The notes under the pieces are model-generated. The model saw nothing but the letters and a program-made list of their open reading frames with translations. It was not told the DNA's origin and made no database searches. A stretch of 33,410 nucleotides of DNA. Origin: Pseudomonadota bacterium (GTDB lineage: Bacteria > Pseudomonadota > Alphaproteobacteria > Acetobacterales > Acetobacteraceae). Shown one piece after another: positions 16,695 through 24,894 of the stretch; positions within the stretch are counted from its first letter, which is position 1; each line of letters opens with the position of its first letter. The stretch covers positions 1 to 33,410 of the forward strand of contig JAFEFW010000015.1 in the NCBI GenBank assembly GCA_018240405.1. Reading direction: 5' to 3'. The translations under genes and the position numbers were made by a program.

Positions 16695-17474
16695 GTGGCG
16701 CTGAAGGTATGGCTTGTGGCCTGCTTCGCCTTTCTCTACGCGCCGATCCTGTTCCTGGTGGTGTTCAGCTTCAACGGCTCACGGCTGGTCACGCAATGGG
16801 CCGGGTTCTCCACGCGCTGGTATGTCACACTGTGGAACGACGAGCCGATGATCGAGGCGGCACTGCTATCCCTACGGGTCGCCGCCGTTTCCGCCACGCT
16901 TGCCTGTCTGATCGGCGCTGCCGGCGGTTTCGCGCTGGCACGTCTTGGCGCGTTCCGCGGCCGGTCACTGTTCATGGCCGGCCTGGCGGTGCCATTGGTG
17001 ATGCCGGAGGTGATCACCGGGCTGGCGCTCTTGCTGCTGTTCGTCACCCTGCAGCAGAGTATCGGCTGGCCGCAGGGCAGGGGCGCCGGGACGGTCACGC
17101 TGGCGCATGCCTCGGTGTCGGTTGCCTATGTTGCGGTGGTGATACGCGCTCGGCTGGCGGATGCCGGGGAGGTCCTGGAGCAGGCGGCGATGGATCTTTA
17201 TGCACCGCCGTGGAAGGCGTTCGTGCTCGTCACCGTGCCGCTGATGGCGCCGGCGCTGGTGTCCGGCTGGCTGCTGGCGTTCACCCTGTCGATGGACGAT
17301 ATTGTGGTGGCCAGCTTCACCTCAGGGCCAGGCGCATCGACGCTGCCAATGGTCGTGTTCTCCATGACGCGCCTGGGCACGACGCCGGAGATCTACGCGC
17401 TGGCTACGGTGATTGTGGGGGTGGTGGCGGCAATTCTGCTGGGCGTAATCCTGGCAGCGCGGCAGGTTCGGTGA
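16695..17474 (+). CDS. ABC transporter permease, PotI/PotC-like (polyamine-type)
   Basis: A 259-residue inner-membrane permease with six hydrophobic segments. The N-terminus (VWLVACFAFLYAPILFLVVFSF) and the motif WAGFSTRWYVTLW are typical of PotI/PotC permeases for spermidine/putrescine. The EAA loop that contacts the ATPase is seen as EVLEQAAMDLYAPPWKAF (about residues 157-174), followed by VTVPLMAPALVSGWLLAFTLSMDDIVVASFTSGPG, another PotC/PotI hallmark. It starts at a GTG (16695) with GAGG 7 bases upstream. The partner permease, the ATPase and the binding protein are not in the window, so this is an isolated component here. The substrate is inferred from family likeness only. Confidence 0.88.
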   Translation: MALKVWLVACFAFLYAPILFLVVFSFNGSRLVTQWAGFSTRWYVTLWNDEPMIEAALLSLRVAAVSATLACLIGAAGGFALARLGAFRGRSLFMAGLAVPLVMPEVITGLALLLLFVTLQQSIGWPQGRGAGTVTLAHASVSVAYVAVVIRARLADAGEVLEQAAMDLYAPPWKAFVLVTVPLMAPALVSGWLLAFTLSMDDIVVASFTSGPGASTLPMVVFSMTRLGTTPEIYALATVIVGVVAAILLGVILAARQVR

Positions 17475-17691
17475 CTGTGCTGGAGGCCAGCGGGGCGGCG
17501 ATTCAGCCGATAAGAGAGCGGGTGTTGAAGCGGTCGTGATACGAGGTCGGTGGTGCCATTTGCGACGAATTGACGGGATGTAGTCTGCCTCGGTCGACAT
17601 CCTCGCGCCATCAGTCTGATCAGCTTCAGCGAGCGGCCGCCTCTGAAGACCCGCAGTTTGATGCCAATTCTGATGCTCTTGTCATGGCAAA

Positions 17692-17720
17692 GCGCCCCAT
17701 ACTTCTAAAGTATGGGGCGC
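17692..17720 (-). terminator. Intrinsic terminator of the PEP-CTERM protein gene
   Basis: A perfect 13-bp stem (GCGCCCCATACTT paired with AAGTATGGGGCGC) with a 3-base loop, 40 bases past the stop of the minus-strand gene. Read on the minus strand it is followed by TTTG, a short T-run. It may also stop rightward transcripts from the permease gene. Confidence 0.75.
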
Positions 17721-17760
17721 CCTGCGACAGGACAACCAACGAGCGGGTCGCTAGTCGGCG

Positions 17761-18462
17761 TTAGTTCTTGCGGCGACGAGCCCGAACGAGGCCGAGACCG
17801 GCCAGACCCGTGCCGATCAGCGCGATCGATACTGGCTCAGGCGCGCGGTAGATCAGATCCGTCGTCACGTTCGACTGCACGCCTTCAGCAGCCGTCACAG
17901 TCAGGATGTACTGAGCTGTGATCGTGTAGGGGGCCGTCGGGCTGATGTCGGTCGTGAACGACTTCGGGTTACCGAAGGTCGGGGTGTCCTTGCCGATCAA
18001 GGTCCCCAATTCGAACGGAAGCGACCCAAACCAATAACCACTCTCAACTGTGAAATTGGTCAGGATGTTGGCCGTCAGCCCGCCCAGGACAGTGAAGGGC
18101 GGCGTCGGTCCACTCGGATCAAACGATTCGGTGAACTGGATAATGATCGTGTCGCCGACCGTGCCGACCCCACCGGATGGTGTCGACACCAGGGCCTGGG
18201 TGGAGAAGTTCGGGAACGGCGACAGCAGCGGGAAGGCGGTGCCGGACGCCGAGGTGATGTTATACTGCCCGCTGTTAACCGACTGCGGGCCACCAAGCGT
18301 AAACGCACCGGGCGATACCGAAGAGTTGGTCAGCGTGACAAACGGGTCGGAGTTGTACTTGAAGCGCGCCTCCACCAGCACAGCCTGAGCGTCTTGCATG
18401 TAGGCAAACGAAACGCCGAGGAGCGCCGTACCCAGCAAGAGTGTCTTACGAATGTTGGTCAT
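17761..18462 (-). CDS. PEP-CTERM sorting-domain exported protein
   Basis: A 233-residue protein with a Sec signal (MTNIRKTLLLGTALLGVSFA, probable cleavage after AQA near residue 28) and a C-terminal sorting tail: PEPVSIALIGTGLAGLGLVR, followed by an ARRRKN basic end. The Pro-Glu-Pro, hydrophobic helix and Arg-rich end are the PEP-CTERM pattern recognised by exosortase/archaeosortase-type enzymes, so the mature protein is expected at the cell surface or in the exopolysaccharide. The middle (residues 30-200) is Ser/Thr/Pro/Gly-rich, beta-type, of unknown role. AAGGAA lies 7 bases before the ATG at 18462. No exosortase or surface-polysaccharide locus is present in this window. The gene stands alone with its own terminator. 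Confidence 0.88.
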   Translation of the reverse strand: MTNIRKTLLLGTALLGVSFAYMQDAQAVLVEARFKYNSDPFVTLTNSSVSPGAFTLGGPQSVNSGQYNITSASGTAFPLLSPFPNFSTQALVSTPSGGVGTVGDTIIIQFTESFDPSGPTPPFTVLGGLTANILTNFTVESGYWFGSLPFELGTLIGKDTPTFGNPKSFTTDISPTAPYTITAQYILTVTAAEGVQSNVTTDLIYRAPEPVSIALIGTGLAGLGLVRARRRKN

Positions 18463-18582
18463 CCCATGTTCCTTCGCAGTCGCATTAGCCTAACGCCCTA
18501 AGCGAAGCAAAGCTCATGCCAAAAACAAAATATGAGTTATAACAGTGGGTTGGCGGCGTGCTGCACAGCGTCCGGTAACCAG

Positions 18583-18604
18583 GTGTAAAGTTCTCCGACT
18601 CCTC
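18583..18604 (+). repeat. Direct repeat copy 1 (GTGTAAAGTTCTCCGACTCC)
   Basis: 22 bases that recur at 18875-18896 with two differences, in the same orientation, 292 bases apart. The core is GTGTAAA-R-TTCTCCGAC. The pattern (GTGT... and, on the other strand, CGGAGAA...ACAC) looks like the end of an insertion element, but no transposase frame lies between the copies. Confidence 0.6.
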
Positions 18605-18874
18605 CTCGCCGATTTTCCCGCTTGACCGCCGCGGCCCGGTAGTCTCCGGACCGACCAGTCCCCATCCGCTCAACGCAGGCCATACTCGGCACAACCTTCA
18701 CGGGTGTATGCGGAGATTGGCTCTAGCGAATACTGCGGTGTTCACGCCAGCCATCCCACAAAATAACTGTGTAATGAAGGGCTTAGCCTCGCGCGTGCCA
18801 CGCGGCTCCTGAGTGCCAGGACCTCAATTGCACCTGTTTGCCGGTAGCCGCGGCGGCGACCGACGGATTCTAAA

Positions 18875-18896
18875 GTGTAAAATTCTCCGACACCTC
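18875..18896 (+). repeat. Direct repeat copy 2 (GTGTAAAATTCTCCGACACC)
   Basis: Second copy of the 22-base repeat of 18583-18604, about 50 bases from the end of the ligD gene. The two copies may be solitary element ends left by deletion, or a repeated regulator-binding site. Confidence 0.6.
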
Positions 18897-18948
18897 AGAA
18901 CCGAGACCTGTGGCCTCAGGCCGCGCTGACGCTAACGGTCGCCAGACT

Positions 18949-21771
18949 TCAATCGGTGCGCTTGGCGGATTTGCGCACGCTTCGCCGCGGCGGCGCCGCA
19001 GCGACGATCTGGCTTCCCTTCGCGGCCGCCGTGCGGCGTTGTGTCGGTTTAGGCTTTGGCGCCACCGGCGTCAGCGACCGGCGGCCAGCCTCAAATCCCG
19101 CCCAGGGATCCCGACGTTGCCGCGCCAGCCGCTCCGGCATGGTTGCGATGGTAAACGCCGTCGGGTCCAGAGCGGGAACCACCTCATCCCACCTCAATGG
19201 CGCGGCCACACCTGCACCCGGACGCGCACGGGGGCAGAACGATGCCACTGCGGTGGAGCCGAGACCGTTCCGTAACCAATCGATCAGGATCCGTCCGCGC
19301 CGGTCCGTCTTTCGTACTGTGGACAGGTACCGCTCCGGACGCAGCGCGCTCATGCCCTCGGCGAACGCCTTGCAGAAAGCTCGCGCTGTGTTCCAGTCGG
19401 CCTCCGGCTTCAGCGGGACGACCAGATGCAGACCCTTGCCGCCGGTGGTGCGGCAGAACACGGCCAAGCCAAGCGCCTCCAGTGCGGCGCGGAGTTCGTG
19501 CGCGGCAGCAACAACATCAGCGAAGCTGACGCCTTCGCCGGGATCTAGGTCGAACACCAGTTGATCCGGATGCAACGGATCATCCTCGTGCGCGCCCCAT
19601 GCATGCAGTTCGAGGGTCGACATCTGCACCAGCGCCACTAGCCCCTGGAAATCGTCGATGGCCATGTAAGGTGCGCCATCGGCCGATCCGTCACGGACAC
19701 CGTCGGGCATCGCGCCGTGCGAGTGCTTCTGGAAGAAATGTTCCCCTTCGATCCCGTCGGGACAACGCACCACTGCGAGCGGGCGGCGCACCAGACCCGG
19801 CAGCGCATGGTCCGCGACCGCTTCCCAGTAAGATACGAGATCGCGCTTGCTGATGCCCGGCCAAAGCGGCTTGGCCGGATGTGTAAGAGTTACGCCTGCA
19901 ACCGCCTCAGTACGCGCCCGCGGTGGGACGGCTGTGACGATTGTGCCAACAGCCGGATGCGGAGCCTGGCCCGCGGACCCGCTGGGGCGAGACGCCGCGG
20001 CACGAGGCCGCGCGGCTTTGTCCGCCGGATTGCCGTTGCTTGTGATGGCCGGACGATCGCTGCTGCGCTTCTGCGGCACGGCGATTACCGGCTCTTGCGA
20101 TGCGCCGCGACGGCTGGCCTGAGCCGGCACAATCCATCTGCGCGCCTCGTCCGCATTCGCCACGGGCCGGACCACGTCGCGCGCCGCCTTGTCCTCCCGC
20201 AGGCCGAGGAAGGAGGCCTGCCGCAGCCGCCCCGCGCCGGACCAGCCCGCGTAGGCGACTTCGGCAACCAGTTCAGGCCGGACCCAGTGTATCGACCTGC
20301 CAATGTCCTCGCCCGCCAGCAGCAGCGCCGGCGGCGTGCCATCTGCCACGCCTGGTAATAGAAGCTGCAACCGTTCCAGAACGTCATCGGTGTATCCCGA
20401 TCCGCAGCCGCCCGCATAATGCAAGTCACCTGCCTCATCATAATACCCAAGATGCAGGGATCCCAATCCGACACGCCTTCCGCTCGGGTCGGTCCAGCCG
20501 AGCACGACAAACTCCTCCCGCCCGCGCGTCTTCAGCTTCAGCCAGTCGCCGCCACGGCCGGCGCTATAGGGCGCATCGGCACGCTTGCAGACGATACCTT
20601 CCAGCTTCATCCGTCGTGCCGCCTGCAACAGGCCGCTGACGTCGTCGTCCTGGTGGTCGCTGTAGCGCAACAATCCTTGCCATTCGTTTATCTTAAGTAA
20701 CAGGCCCTTGCGCTCGCGCAGCGTGCAGCGGCGCAGATCCCAGCCGTCGATGTACAGCAGGTCAAACAGGTAGAGCAGTAGCGAGTCATCTCGGCCGGCC
20801 GACAGCGCCGCCTGCAGTGCAGGGAAACTGGACACGCCGTCCTTGTCGAGGGCGACCAGTTCGCCGTCGACCCGAATGCTGGCCGCGCCGAGGCTGCGCA
20901 GCGCCGCCGCCACGGCGGGCAGGCGATCGGTCCAGTCCAGTCCGTTGCGCGTGATCAGCCGTACCCGCCCGTTACGGCACGACGCGATAATGCGATACCC
21001 ATCGAATTTTATTTCGCCGAGCCAATCGCCTGCTTCCGGAGGTTCGTGGGTCAGGGTGGCAAGTTGTGGTTCCTGCCGCGTTGGCATGGCGCGGCGCACC
21101 GCGCCCGGCGCCGGTCGCTGTGCCATTGGCGTTCTTGACCGTACTGGCTTGTGCAGCGCCTCTTGTCCTGGCGCCGGCTGTGGCCCATCGCCCGGCGCGG
21201 GCGCCTTCGCCTCCAGCACCCCGGCATCAGCGCCCGGCTGAGCATACCGGTCCCGCTCTTTGATCAGCAGCCAGTTGTCCTGCTCACTGGACCGGTTCGA
21301 CCGTGGCCGCAGGCGAACCAGGACAAACCCGCCGTTCAGCCGCCCGCCGTGCAGGGTAAACTTGATCTCCCCGGCGCGCAGCCCGGCGCGCGGGTCAGCT
21401 TGCGGAGTCCATGTGCCGCGGTCCCACAGCGTGACGTCGCCGGCGCCGTAGTGGCCGTCGGGGATATTGCCCTCGAACCCCGCGTAGTCGATTGGATGGT
21501 CCTCGACATGAGCAGCAAGGCGCTTGTCCGCCGGATCCATTGACGGTCCGCGCCGCACCGCCCAGCTCCACAGCACGCCATCATGCTCCAGGCGAAAATC
21601 CCAATGCAGCCCGGCCCGGTGAGCAACGTGCTTTTGCACAACGAATAGCGGCGCCGTCGCAGCATCAGAATGCTGTGCGGGCGGCGGTGGCTCTGGTGTC
21701 GCCGTGAAATCACGCTTTGCCTGATATGCGGCCAATGGACGGTCACGCCGCGGCCTGTCGGTTTGTCCCAT
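18949..21771 (-). CDS. ligD: Multifunctional DNA ligase D (phosphoesterase-ligase-polymerase)
   Basis: A 940-residue enzyme of bacterial non-homologous end joining. Domains in order: a 3'-phosphoesterase domain (about residues 40-185, FVVQKHVAHRAGLHWDFRLE, WSWAVRRGPS, DYAGFEGNIPDGHYGAG); an ATP-dependent ligase domain (about 230-530) with the nucleotidyl-transfer motif EIKFDGYR (Lys255), RVDGELVALD and EGIVCKRADAPY; a low-complexity Ala/Arg/Pro linker; and a C-terminal primase/polymerase domain (about 640-930) with VTLTHPAKPLWPG, EHFFQKHSHGAMP, VFDLDPGEGVSF and FCRTTGGKGLHLVVPL. The PE-LIG-POL order matches the Pseudomonas form. The ATG at 21771 was chosen (AAGGTG 7 bases upstream). No ku gene is present in the window. 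Downstream there is no close gene, so it is a stand-alone unit here. Confidence 0.94.
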   Translation of the reverse strand: MGQTDRPRRDRPLAAYQAKRDFTATPEPPPPAQHSDAATAPLFVVQKHVAHRAGLHWDFRLEHDGVLWSWAVRRGPSMDPADKRLAAHVEDHPIDYAGFEGNIPDGHYGAGDVTLWDRGTWTPQADPRAGLRAGEIKFTLHGGRLNGGFVLVRLRPRSNRSSEQDNWLLIKERDRYAQPGADAGVLEAKAPAPGDGPQPAPGQEALHKPVRSRTPMAQRPAPGAVRRAMPTRQEPQLATLTHEPPEAGDWLGEIKFDGYRIIASCRNGRVRLITRNGLDWTDRLPAVAAALRSLGAASIRVDGELVALDKDGVSSFPALQAALSAGRDDSLLLYLFDLLYIDGWDLRRCTLRERKGLLLKINEWQGLLRYSDHQDDDVSGLLQAARRMKLEGIVCKRADAPYSAGRGGDWLKLKTRGREEFVVLGWTDPSGRRVGLGSLHLGYYDEAGDLHYAGGCGSGYTDDVLERLQLLLPGVADGTPPALLLAGEDIGRSIHWVRPELVAEVAYAGWSGAGRLRQASFLGLREDKAARDVVRPVANADEARRWIVPAQASRRGASQEPVIAVPQKRSSDRPAITSNGNPADKAARPRAAASRPSGSAGQAPHPAVGTIVTAVPPRARTEAVAGVTLTHPAKPLWPGISKRDLVSYWEAVADHALPGLVRRPLAVVRCPDGIEGEHFFQKHSHGAMPDGVRDGSADGAPYMAIDDFQGLVALVQMSTLELHAWGAHEDDPLHPDQLVFDLDPGEGVSFADVVAAAHELRAALEALGLAVFCRTTGGKGLHLVVPLKPEADWNTARAFCKAFAEGMSALRPERYLSTVRKTDRRGRILIDWLRNGLGSTAVASFCPRARPGAGVAAPLRWDEVVPALDPTAFTIATMPERLARQRRDPWAGFEAGRRSLTPVAPKPKPTQRRTAAAKGSQIVAAAPPRRSVRKSAKRTD

Positions 21772-22687
21772 GCCGCACCTTGTCGAAAGCATTCAGCGGC
21801 GGAACGGGCAATGCACGCGGCGGTTGCTCGCTGCTCCGCATCTTGTCATCCTGCAACAAGGGCGGAAAGTGGGGCATCAGCGCGGATATCCTGACCCAGA
21901 GCGACGTTCCGGTGTCTGACGCACGCCATTTCAGGCAGCAGAGCCGCCACATAATGATTCACCACAAAAGGGCAGAAGGCTGTCATGCACGACCATCGCG
22001 TTCGCCGGCCTGATCGCGCAGGCCTTCGGCGGCTTCCGACCGCCGCCCGGATTTGCCTGAGCTGCCAGTAGCGCGGTCTGGTAGCGTAGTCTGCTGTTCA
22101 GGGCGCGGTACGGCGATACGGCCTCGCCGCGCAACGGGCATAAATCTTTGACCGCCATCCGGGTGCCACCGATCCTGAGGCGGCACCGCGTTGTAAGCTC
22201 AAAAATGCTCTTAACACCACCTACGCCGCCGCTGACGACAGCGGCAGCCTATCGGCGTTCATCTGCGTTCATCGGCGGTTTTGACATTCTCTCTACTGGG
22301 CTGTGAACGGGATGCGTCCGCAGTGCGAAAGAGGCGAACCACCGATGAACGCCGATAAACGCCGATGGCTGGCACCCCTGCAGGTGCGCCCCGCGTCGGT
22401 GTTCTACGCGAGGGATCAAACGGATGCTTCGCCAAGGGTGCGGCCTGGGCGGCCCGCTGCGCATCCTCAAAGTCGACATGCCTCAGCCTCTGGGCCCTCG
22501 CACCCGCGGGAAAGAGCTGCCGGCCGGCCAGGTGCGTGATGCCGCACGCGCCAACCGAAGCGTACGACGCGCCGGCGGCCATAGGGCAGCGGTGTCCGCT
22601 GATCACGTCGGCTGCATTTGTGCAAGACTGTTATGCCCATTTTCGCTCATTGCGCCGTGGCCAATGTGGCGCTAGATTGCCCAAATC
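21772..22687. other. Long intergenic region between ligD and dusB
   Basis: About 915 bases, the longest gene-free stretch in the window. Frames present are arginine-rich shadow frames without family features. It contains a MITE-like inverted repeat (22251-22366, listed separately) and the promoters of the two divergent flanking genes. No tRNA or small RNA could be identified by eye. Confidence 0.55.
22251..22366. repeat. MITE-like/REP-like inverted repeat element
   Basis: The left arm (22251-22280, ATCGGCGTTCATCTGCGTTC...) and the right arm (22337-22366, ...AACGCCGATAAACGCCGAT) are near-complementary over about 30 bases, enclosing some 55 bases. Each arm is itself built of two imperfect ATCGGCGTTCATC units. 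Elements of this ATCTGCGTTCATCGGCGG type occur dispersed between genes in many proteobacteria and often give false frames ending in MNADERR, as here. Confidence 0.7.
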
Positions 22688-23764
22688 ATGGGCAACTGTC
22701 GTGCGGGCATCACACCTTCTGCTCTGGGATCAATCGATCTGGGGCAGGGTGTTAAAATTGAGACTCCGGTTATCCTCGCTCCGATGTCCGGCGTCACGGA
22801 TCTGCCGTTTCGGCGGACCGCGAAGCAGTTGGGCGCCGGCATGGTGGTATCGGAGATGATCGCCTCCTGGGCGATGATCCGCGAGAATCGGAAGACGTTG
22901 GATATGGCCGAGATCGACGGTCATGGCGGGGTATCTGCCGTCCAGCTGGCCGGCTGCGAGCCCGGCGCGATGGCCGAGGCAGCACGCATCGCCGTCGACA
23001 AGGGGGCGCACCTCGTCGACATCAATTTCGGCTGCCCGGTGAAGAAGGTTGCCGTTGGTCAGGCGGCCGGGTCGGCGTTGATGCGCGATGAGGTCACCGC
23101 TGCCGCCATCCTGAAGGCCACGGTCGACTCCGTGAATGTGCCAGTGACGCTGAAGATGCGCATGGGCTGGGACCACCAGAGCCTGAACGCACCCCGCCTG
23201 GCGCGCATCGCGCAGGATAGCGGCATCCGCATGGTCACCATCCACGGCCGCACCAGGCAGATGTTCTACACCGGCACTGCCGACTGGCAGTTCGTCCGCT
23301 CCGTCAAGGACGCTGTCTCGATCCCGGTCATTGTCAACGGCGACATCCTGACCGAGGACGACGCGGCCCGCGCGCTGGTGCTGTCCGGCGCCGACGGCGT
23401 AATGATCGGGCGCGGCTGCTACGGCCGGCCCTGGTTCCCGGCGCAGGTGGCGCATTATCTGCGGACCGGGCAGCGCATTGCCGAACCGTCGCTGCAGCGG
23501 CAAAAATCCATCATCCTGGAGCATTACAATCGCATGCTGAGCCAGTTCGGCGTCGGCCCCGGTGTCCGCCTGGCACGGAAGCACCTGTCCTGGTATTCGC
23601 GCGGGCTACCCGGATCGGCTGAGTTCCGGGCAACCATGAACCGGCTGCCGGATGCCGAATCGGTGCTGGCGCTACTTGATCGCTTCTACGATCCGCTGAT
23701 CGCCCGCGGCGCCACGCGGGTGACTGCCGGCCGCGATGACATGCTGGAGGCACAGGCTGCATGA
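22688..23764 (+). CDS. dusB: tRNA-dihydrouridine synthase DusB (NifR3)
   Basis: A 358-residue flavin TIM-barrel enzyme that reduces uridine to dihydrouridine in tRNA. Seen: [20 protein letters not shown] (FMN-binding start), [17 protein letters not shown], the catalytic [11 protein letters not shown] (Cys116), [35 protein letters not shown] and [17 protein letters not shown], all characteristic of DusB. The ATG at 22688 starts a few residues before the conserved core, and the preceding region has no further open frame of family type. It is first in the dusB-ntrB-ntrC-ntrY-ntrX run, and its stop overlaps the ntrB start (ATGA). This order is the classic alphaproteobacterial nifR3-ntr arrangement. 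Confidence 0.95.
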   Translation: MGNCRAGITPSALGSIDLGQGVKIETPVILAPMSGVTDLPFRRTAKQLGAGMVVSEMIASWAMIRENRKTLDMAEIDGHGGVSAVQLAGCEPGAMAEAARIAVDKGAHLVDINFGCPVKKVAVGQAAGSALMRDEVTAAAILKATVDSVNVPVTLKMRMGWDHQSLNAPRLARIAQDSGIRMVTIHGRTRQMFYTGTADWQFVRSVKDAVSIPVIVNGDILTEDDAARALVLSGADGVMIGRGCYGRPWFPAQVAHYLRTGQRIAEPSLQRQKSIILEHYNRMLSQFGVGPGVRLARKHLSWYSRGLPGSAEFRATMNRLPDAESVLALLDRFYDPLIARGATRVTAGRDDMLEAQAA

Positions 23765-24894
23765 GCGCCGTGCTTGCCAAGGCGGCACGCCACCTCGCTG
23801 GCCGCCACAAGATAGCCGATGCCAGCGCGGTGCTTGCGGCCATGCCGGTCGCGGTGGTGCTGCTCGACCCGGAAAACCGGTTCCGCTTCGTGAATCAGTC
23901 GGCGGAGCAGCTCCTCGGCATCTCCGCCGCCGGTCTGGCGCAGTTGCGACTGAACGATTTGCTGCCGCCGGACAACCCGGTGTTCCTGCTGATCGAGCAG
24001 GTGCGCTCCGGTGAGGTGACGGTGGTCGACCATGACCTGAACCTGGAAAGCCCGCGCCTGAACAAGCGCGGCATTACCGTGCAGGGGTCACCCCTGCCGG
24101 AGGAACCGGGAGCGGTCGTGCTGGTGATGCAAGATGCCTCCGCGGCGCGTGCCCTGGACCGGCAACTGGCCTTCCGCGGTGCGGCCCGCAGCGTGACCGG
24201 AATGGCGGCGATCCTGGCGCATGAGGTGAAGAACCCGCTGTCGGGCATCCGCGGCGCAGCGCAATTACTGGAGTCCAGCGTTGGCCCGGCGGATCGAGAA
24301 CTGGCCGAACTGATCCGTGACGAGGCTGACCGCATCCGGGCGCTGGTCGACCGGATGGAGGCATTTGGCGAAAAGCCGATCGCGCGCACCGCCGTCAACA
24401 TTCATCGTGTGCTGGAGCATGTGCGCAAATTGGCGCAATCGGGCTTCGCGGCGCATGTCCGCTTCCAGGAACAGTACGACCCGTCGTTGCCGCCGGTTTG
24501 GGCAAACCGCGACCAATTGGTCCAGGTGGTGCTGAATCTGGTGAAGAACGCCGCCGAAGCGGTGACGCAGGCACCGGTGAAGCACCCCGAGATTGTGCTG
24601 AGTACCGGCTTCCAGCACGGCATGCGTGTCGCCATTCCCGGCAGTACGACACGCCTCGACCTGCCGCTGTTCGTCTCCGTCCGCGACAACGGCCCGGGGA
24701 TCCCCGACGACATCAGGCCGCATCTATTCGAGCCGTTCGTTACCTCGAAGAACTCAGGCAGTGGCCTCGGCCTTGCCCTGGTGGCGAAGATCATCGGCGA
24801 TCATGGCGGGCTGATCGAGGTCGACAGCCGCCCTGGCCGAACTGAATTCCGCTTGCATCTTCCGGTCGTCACGGAAAGGGATGCCGACCAATGA
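23761..24894 (+). CDS. ntrB: Nitrogen-regulation sensor histidine kinase NtrB
   Basis: A 377-residue soluble kinase that phosphorylates or dephosphorylates NtrC in response to PII proteins. Domains: a PAS domain (about residues 20-100, [21 protein letters not shown]), a HisKA dimerisation domain with the phosphoacceptor His154 ([20 protein letters not shown]), and a GHKL ATPase with the N box ([16 protein letters not shown]), G1 ([11 protein letters not shown]), F box and G2 ([19 protein letters not shown]). No membrane segments, as expected. The ATG at 23761 lies inside the dusB stop (4-bp overlap), and its own stop overlaps the ntrC start by 4 bp. Confidence 0.95.
   Translation: MSAVLAKAARHLAGRHKIADASAVLAAMPVAVVLLDPENRFRFVNQSAEQLLGISAAGLAQLRLNDLLPPDNPVFLLIEQVRSGEVTVVDHDLNLESPRLNKRGITVQGSPLPEEPGAVVLVMQDASAARALDRQLAFRGAARSVTGMAAILAHEVKNPLSGIRGAAQLLESSVGPADRELAELIRDEADRIRALVDRMEAFGEKPIARTAVNIHRVLEHVRKLAQSGFAAHVRFQEQYDPSLPPVWANRDQLVQVVLNLVKNAAEAVTQAPVKHPEIVLSTGFQHGMRVAIPGSTTRLDLPLFVSVRDNGPGIPDDIRPHLFEPFVTSKNSGSGLGLALVAKIIGDHGGLIEVDSRPGRTEFRLHLPVVTERDADQ

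Larger units (their letters stand above)
18463..18948. other. Intergenic region with two direct repeats
   Basis: 486 bases with no convincing gene. Next to the PEP-CTERM gene (18510-18545) it is AT-rich and likely holds its promoter. Further right, two 22-base near-identical direct repeats enclose about 270 bases, listed separately. No tRNA or coding frame is supported. Confidence 0.55.

Noticed and set aside
18583-18896. An intact insertion sequence bounded by the direct repeats
   Set aside because: The copies are in direct rather than inverted orientation, and there is no transposase frame in the roughly 270 bases between them.
22249-22606. Minus-strand frames ending in MNADERR, which look like hypothetical proteins
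   Set aside because: They are translations of the inverted-repeat element and its flanks; such false frames are common wherever this repeat type occurs.
22651-22683. A possible sigma-54 -24/-12 promoter (TGGCGC...TTGC) just upstream of dusB
   Set aside because: The spacing between GG and GC is 9 bases rather than the required 10, so it does not fit the consensus.
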